Part shown: positions 7,156-9,576 of the stretch, piece after piece
How the letters are laid out: every line of letters starts with the position of its first letter
Numbering within the stretch: position 1 is the stretch's first letter
Assembly: GCA_904501855.1 (NCBI GenBank)
Contig: CAJGCI010000070.1
Span: forward strand, 1-9,576
Direction: 5' to 3'
Source: Oscillospiraceae bacterium
Lineage (GTDB): Bacteria; Bacillota; Clostridia; Oscillospirales; Oscillospiraceae
Length of the DNA: 9,576 nt
Translations under genes and position numbers: made by a program
Notes under the pieces: generated by a model
Databases searched by the model: none
What the model was told of the DNA's origin: nothing
Seen by the model: only the letters and a program-made list of their open reading frames with translations

Positions 7156-8118
7156 TCAGATTGTATAGATCCACACATCGTCTTCCCGGGTTTTGACTTC
7201 TTCGGCCTGGAATTTTTCTCCTTTTCGTTTGATGGAGTATTCCTGGGTCTTGTTGCTGATACGGGTGTTCGGCGCAATGGAAGAGGTAATGAACACGTTA
7301 CTTCCTACCACACTGCCGGTGCCGATGGTGGTCTCACCCCCCAGAATGGATGCTCCGGCATAGATCGTAACATCATCCTCAATCGTGGGGTGACGCTTGT
7401 TCCCACGCATAGAGTGCCCTCCGCGTGTAGACAGAGCACCGATGGTAACGCCCTGATAGATCTTTACATGTTCTCCGATGATGGACGTTTCACCGACGAC
7501 AATACCGGTTCCGTGGTCCATAAAGAAATACTTGCCGATGGTGGCTCCGGGATGAATATCGATTCCAGTCTTGGAGTGGGCATATTCGGTCATCATTCGG
7601 GGAACCATGGGAACTTTCATCAGGTACAGTTCATGTGCCAGACGGCAGACCGTACTCGCCATCAGTCCGGGATAGGAAAGGACGACTTCATCCTTGTTAT
7701 ATGCCGCCGGGTCTCCGTCATAGGTGGCCTGAATATCCGTATTTACATACTCGCGGATCATCGGGATCCGGCGGAAGTATTCCCGGCAGATCTCATCCGA
7801 CCTCGTTTTGATCGTCTCATCATCGCTTTCTTCATACTCCGAACTGTTGGGAAGTGCGATCTCGATCTGAGAACGAAGATTATAGAATACATCCTCGATG
7901 AGGACAGACATGCGGTTGTTGTAGCTGTAACTGAGATAGTTGCGCTCACGGTAATAGCCGGGGAAGAGGATCGTCAAAAGCTTGTTGGTGATGTCAATGA
8001 CAATCTCGCTGTCCGGCTGCTGGTAAACCTGCATGCGGTCGATGTCCCTGCCGAGGGAATAGTCATTAATGATAGCATCGGTCAGTTCCTGAAGACTTAC
8101 GTTGTTGTCGTATTTCAT
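7156..8118 (-). CDS. cysE: Serine O-acetyltransferase (CysE/EpsC type)
   Basis: Transfers acetyl from acetyl-CoA to L-serine, giving O-acetylserine, the first committed step of cysteine synthesis in the cytoplasm; 320 residues. The first 170 or so form the helical N-terminal domain typical of the longer EpsC-type enzymes. The left-handed beta-helix of hexapeptide repeats begins at GIDIHPGATIG (about 185-195). Catalytic and serine-binding residues match CysE: Asp187, MDHGTGIVVGET (Asp201, His202) and KRHPTI (His243). The chain ends in WIYTI, with a C-terminal isoleucine as in SATs that dock into CysK. The frame is open from TTG 8133, but ATG 8118 is preceded by a GGGGG run and gives MKYDNN, so I start there. 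No cysK or sulfur gene is adjacent. A TTGACT/TATGGT promoter lies about 50 bases upstream, and the gene ends at the shared terminator. Confidence 0.95.
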   Translation of the reverse strand: MKYDNNVSLQELTDAIINDYSLGRDIDRMQVYQQPDSEIVIDITNKLLTILFPGYYRERNYLSYSYNNRMSVLIEDVFYNLRSQIEIALPNSSEYEESDDETIKTRSDEICREYFRRIPMIREYVNTDIQATYDGDPAAYNKDEVVLSYPGLMASTVCRLAHELYLMKVPMVPRMMTEYAHSKTGIDIHPGATIGKYFFMDHGTGIVVGETSIIGEHVKIYQGVTIGALSTRGGHSMRGNKRHPTIEDDVTIYAGASILGGETTIGTGSVVGSNVFITSSIAPNTRISNKTQEYSIKRKGEKFQAEEVKTREDDVWIYTI

Positions 8119-8169
8119 GAAGTTGGCCCCCAAACCAATTAAGGATTCCGATTTTTCTTCGTAGGTAAT

Positions 8170-8198
8170 ACCATAATTGAATTAAAGGATAAAGTCAA
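8170..8198 (-). promoter_or_regulatory. Sigma-A-like promoter for cysE
   Basis: On the minus strand TTGACT (8193-8198, 5 of 6) and TATGGT (8170-8175, 4 of 6) are 17 bases apart. The start would be near 8163, giving a leader of about 45 bases, too short for a T-box or a typical S-box riboswitch. A GAATTAA/TTAATTC inverted repeat (8179-8185 and 8210-8216) flanks the -35 hexamer and could be a regulator site. Confidence 0.55.
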
Positions 8199-8220
8199 TT
8201 GGAGCGGAGTTAATTCGTTT

Positions 8221-8234
8221 ATTTTTGCAAAAAT
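8221..8234. repeat. 14-base perfect palindrome in divergent region
   Basis: ATTTTTGCAAAAAT is its own reverse complement. It lies between the divergent cysE and TerB-N-like promoters, outside both predicted transcripts, about 23 bases upstream of the cysE -35. It could be an operator for a dimeric regulator, but AT-rich palindromes of this kind can also arise by chance. Confidence 0.35.
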
Positions 8235-8240
8235 GTGAAA

Positions 8241-8258
8241 TCCCGGACCGCTCCGGGG
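8241..8258. repeat. GC-rich hairpin in divergent region
   Basis: CCCGGA (8242-8247) and TCCGGG (8252-8257) form a 6-bp GC-rich stem with a CCGC loop, extendable by a T-G wobble. Read on the minus strand it is followed by ATTTCACATTTTTG, a weak terminator-like tail. It is the only GC-rich block in an AT-rich spacer, so it may block leftward transcription or be a protein site. Confidence 0.4.
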
Positions 8259-8310
8259 AAAGAACGTGAGGAAATGTAGCATATTCATCAAAAGAAAGAA
8301 CAAACTATCA

Positions 8311-8340
8311 GTATCATGGAGTTGTAAAATAAGATATAAT
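8311..8340 (+). promoter_or_regulatory. Promoter for the TerB-N-like gene
   Basis: A perfect TATAAT (8335-8340) lies in an AT-rich stretch 41 bases before the start codon. The best -35 at 18 bases is GTATCA (8311-8316), only 3 of 6, so activator dependence is possible. The transcript would start near 8347 and carry the AGGAGG at 8371. Confidence 0.5.
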
Positions 8341-8381
8341 CGCATGAATATAGATAGAAGATGAAAAAATAGGAGGAAGCC

Positions 8382-9443
8382 ATGGCTTTTAACTTATTTG
8401 GGAAAAAGACAGAGAAAGAGATGGAACCTGCGTTCCGCCGCGGAGAAACACTGGACAAAGTACACGGTGATCTAAGGAAAACGCTGTGGTTTCTGGATGG
8501 AGTAAATAAAAACTTTGACGGAACAGATTATTCCGACACGATACAGGCAGAAGAAATCTCCTTCCCCCTGACGATCTCCGGAGAACAGGAGCTCAGTGCG
8601 ATCTCGGTTCAGCTGCCAGTGGGCGCGCTGCCTGCCACCGCCCGCGAAATGGAATCGCATGTCAAACCGCTGAAGGGAACCGGATACGATCAGATGACGC
8701 CGCAGCAGCGGGGCGACTTCTGGGTCATGCTGGAAGACCCTTACCGTCTGTATCTTCCTTCCTGCTATATCAGCGTGCTGGCTTCCGGACTGGAGCGTCA
8801 TATGTTCCATGGGAATTTCGAAGAGGCATTTCACGTGCTGCTGGAACTGAGAAACACACAGACGGACCGGGAGTTCTCTCTTCGAAGCTCCAATGCACTT
8901 CTTTTAATGGCCATGTATCACAATCGGCCGGATCTGATCCTGGAATTTCAAGATTCTCTGGATGTGGATCATTCCTATGCCCTGTCCGAAGAGATGTATC
9001 TTCTGTCCATGTATGGAACCGGGATGGAACTGCAGGCCCGTGACATCATGCGCATCGCGAAATCCTTCGGAATTCAGGATACGCGCTATGCCATGAACTA
9101 TGTGCCCCACTTTGACCGTTATCTGCGGGAGAATATGAAGGAGCAGTTCGGACACGAAACGCTGCCGCTGAAAGAGTTCCTGGACCAGGCGGACATTGTA
9201 AGCCTGCGCACCAGAAAAGTACCGGTGTTCTTTAACAGCAGCATGTCCGAGCAGGATCTCTTCCTTCCCATGCTCAATACCGAACCGGCACTGGCAAGCA
9301 CGGTCCGCGAACTGTATAAAAAAGCGGAAGATAAAGTGAAGCACGATCTTCGCCATATGAAGGAGATGGGACTTCTTCTGTACGATATTGATTATGACAA
9401 ACGGGAAGTCGTCCGGGATAAAGACGGTTATATCGTCGGATGA
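8382..9443 (+). CDS. TerB-N-like domain protein of unknown function
   Basis: A soluble 353-residue protein with no signal peptide or membrane segment. The middle resembles the TerB N-terminal domain found with TerB/tellurite-resistance-type modules: YDQMTPQQRGDFWVMLEDP (102-120), then YISVLASGLERHMFHGNFEEA (129-149), a helical SNALLLMA stretch (170-177) with NRPDLI (181-186), and a late VPVFFNSSMSE block (280-290) followed by a lysine-rich helix (305-325). The family assignment rests on these remembered patterns and is moderate. No TerB core or TerB-C domain is visible in the chain, and no ter genes are nearby. The start ATG has AGGAGG five bases upstream. The first ten residues (MAFNLFGKKT) are a short hydrophobic-then-basic lead with no clear meaning. 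The gene stands alone between a divergent promoter region and the unassigned right edge; it has no good terminator of its own. Confidence 0.75.
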   Translation: MAFNLFGKKTEKEMEPAFRRGETLDKVHGDLRKTLWFLDGVNKNFDGTDYSDTIQAEEISFPLTISGEQELSAISVQLPVGALPATAREMESHVKPLKGTGYDQMTPQQRGDFWVMLEDPYRLYLPSCYISVLASGLERHMFHGNFEEAFHVLLELRNTQTDREFSLRSSNALLLMAMYHNRPDLILEFQDSLDVDHSYALSEEMYLLSMYGTGMELQARDIMRIAKSFGIQDTRYAMNYVPHFDRYLRENMKEQFGHETLPLKEFLDQADIVSLRTRKVPVFFNSSMSEQDLFLPMLNTEPALASTVRELYKKAEDKVKHDLRHMKEMGLLLYDIDYDKREVVRDKDGYIVG

Positions 9444-9480
9444 TCGATCGTATTTCGCACGTTGATGTTTCAATCATCCG
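9437..9480. repeat. Inverted repeat across the TerB-N-like stop codon
   Basis: CGGATGAT (9437-9444) and ATCATCCG (9473-9480) are perfect 8-base complements with a 28-base spacer. The left arm includes the TGA stop and the right arm ends just before the next -10 hexamer. In RNA it would form a stem at the 3' end of the gene. There is no T-run after it, so it is not a standard terminator. Confidence 0.35.
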
Positions 9481-9490
9481 GCAGTATAAT
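9462..9490 (+). promoter_or_regulatory. Strong sigma-A-like promoter at the right edge
   Basis: TTGATG (9462-9467, 4 of 6) and a perfect TATAAT (9485-9490) are spaced by exactly 17 bases. Transcription would start near 9497 and run out of the window to the right, through the GC-rich hairpin at 9519-9540. The gene or RNA it serves is not visible within the window. Confidence 0.55.
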
Positions 9491-9512
9491 AGGGAAACAG
9501 TAAAAAAGGCAT

Positions 9513-9540
9513 AAAAAACGGGGGCCCGTACGGGTCCCCG
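9513..9540 (-). terminator. Rho-independent terminator for a minus-strand gene beyond the window
   Basis: Bases 9519-9528 pair with 9531-9540 (CGGGGGCCCG with CGGGTCCCCG, one G-T wobble), a very stable GC stem with an effective four-base loop. On the minus strand the stem is followed directly by six T residues (the A-run 9513-9518), the classic terminator form. On the plus strand no T-run follows, so it points leftward. Confidence 0.65.
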
Positions 9541-9576
9541 ATATCGACAGCGGAATGATGATTATGCAGAAGCGGA

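Noticed and set aside
7390..8142. 250-codon plus-strand frame opposite cysE
   Set aside because: Antisense shadow of a well-conserved enzyme; explained by codon preference.
8119..8163. T-box or S-box riboswitch before cysE
   Set aside because: The predicted leader is only about 45 bases, with no specifier stem, T-box sequence or terminator hairpin.
9437..9480. Terminator of the TerB-N-like gene
   Set aside because: The 8-base stem has a 28-base spacer, includes the stop codon and has no T-run after it.
1..9576. CRISPR array, insertion sequence, tRNA or rRNA
   Set aside because: No regularly spaced direct repeats, transposase motifs, terminal inverted repeats or tRNA-like cloverleaf with CCA/TTCG arm were seen on either strand by eye.

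Overview
The window looks like chromosomal core DNA of a Gram-positive member of the Bacillota, most likely Clostridia-like. The basis is an LTA-synthase-type membrane sulfatase-fold enzyme, a surface protein with SLH repeats, strong AGGAGG-type ribosome binding sites, sigma-A-like promoters and an EpsC-type serine acetyltransferase. Base composition is roughly balanced by eye, and the genes avoid TTA, CTA and TCA codons. The taxonomic call is inference; there is no rRNA or other marker gene here.

Layout from left to right: a promoter and an LTA synthase family gene (+, 92-2236); a hairpin terminator shared with the convergent pepT tripeptidase gene (-, 2304-3509); a divergent intergenic region with promoters for pepT and for a PfkB/ribokinase-family sugar kinase (+, 3649-4572); an EamA/DMT-family transporter with its own promoter (+, 4647-5537); a secreted SLH-domain alpha/beta hydrolase (+, start near 5595, end 7088); a second shared hairpin terminator; a convergent serine O-acetyltransferase gene (-, 7156-8118); a divergent regulatory region with two inverted repeats; and a TerB-N-like gene (+, 8382-9443). 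The right edge holds a strong plus-strand promoter and a hairpin with a T-tail on the minus strand, so another gene lies just outside the window.

The genes do not form one obvious pathway. They appear as separate transcription units: envelope polymer synthesis, peptide turnover, sugar phosphorylation, metabolite or drug export, cell-surface ester hydrolysis, cysteine biosynthesis, and a TerB-N-like protein of unknown role. Only the transporter and the SLH hydrolase (57 bases from stop to GTG, no terminator between) are plausible operon partners, and even there a second promoter is possible. No mobile element, CRISPR array, tRNA or rRNA is visible. I see no convincing new multi-gene system. 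The points most worth a second look are the SLH-hydrolase architecture, the C-terminal isoleucine of the serine acetyltransferase, the lone TerB-N-like protein, and the opposing signals at the right edge. Several genes also have over-extended 5' ends when called by longest open frame.
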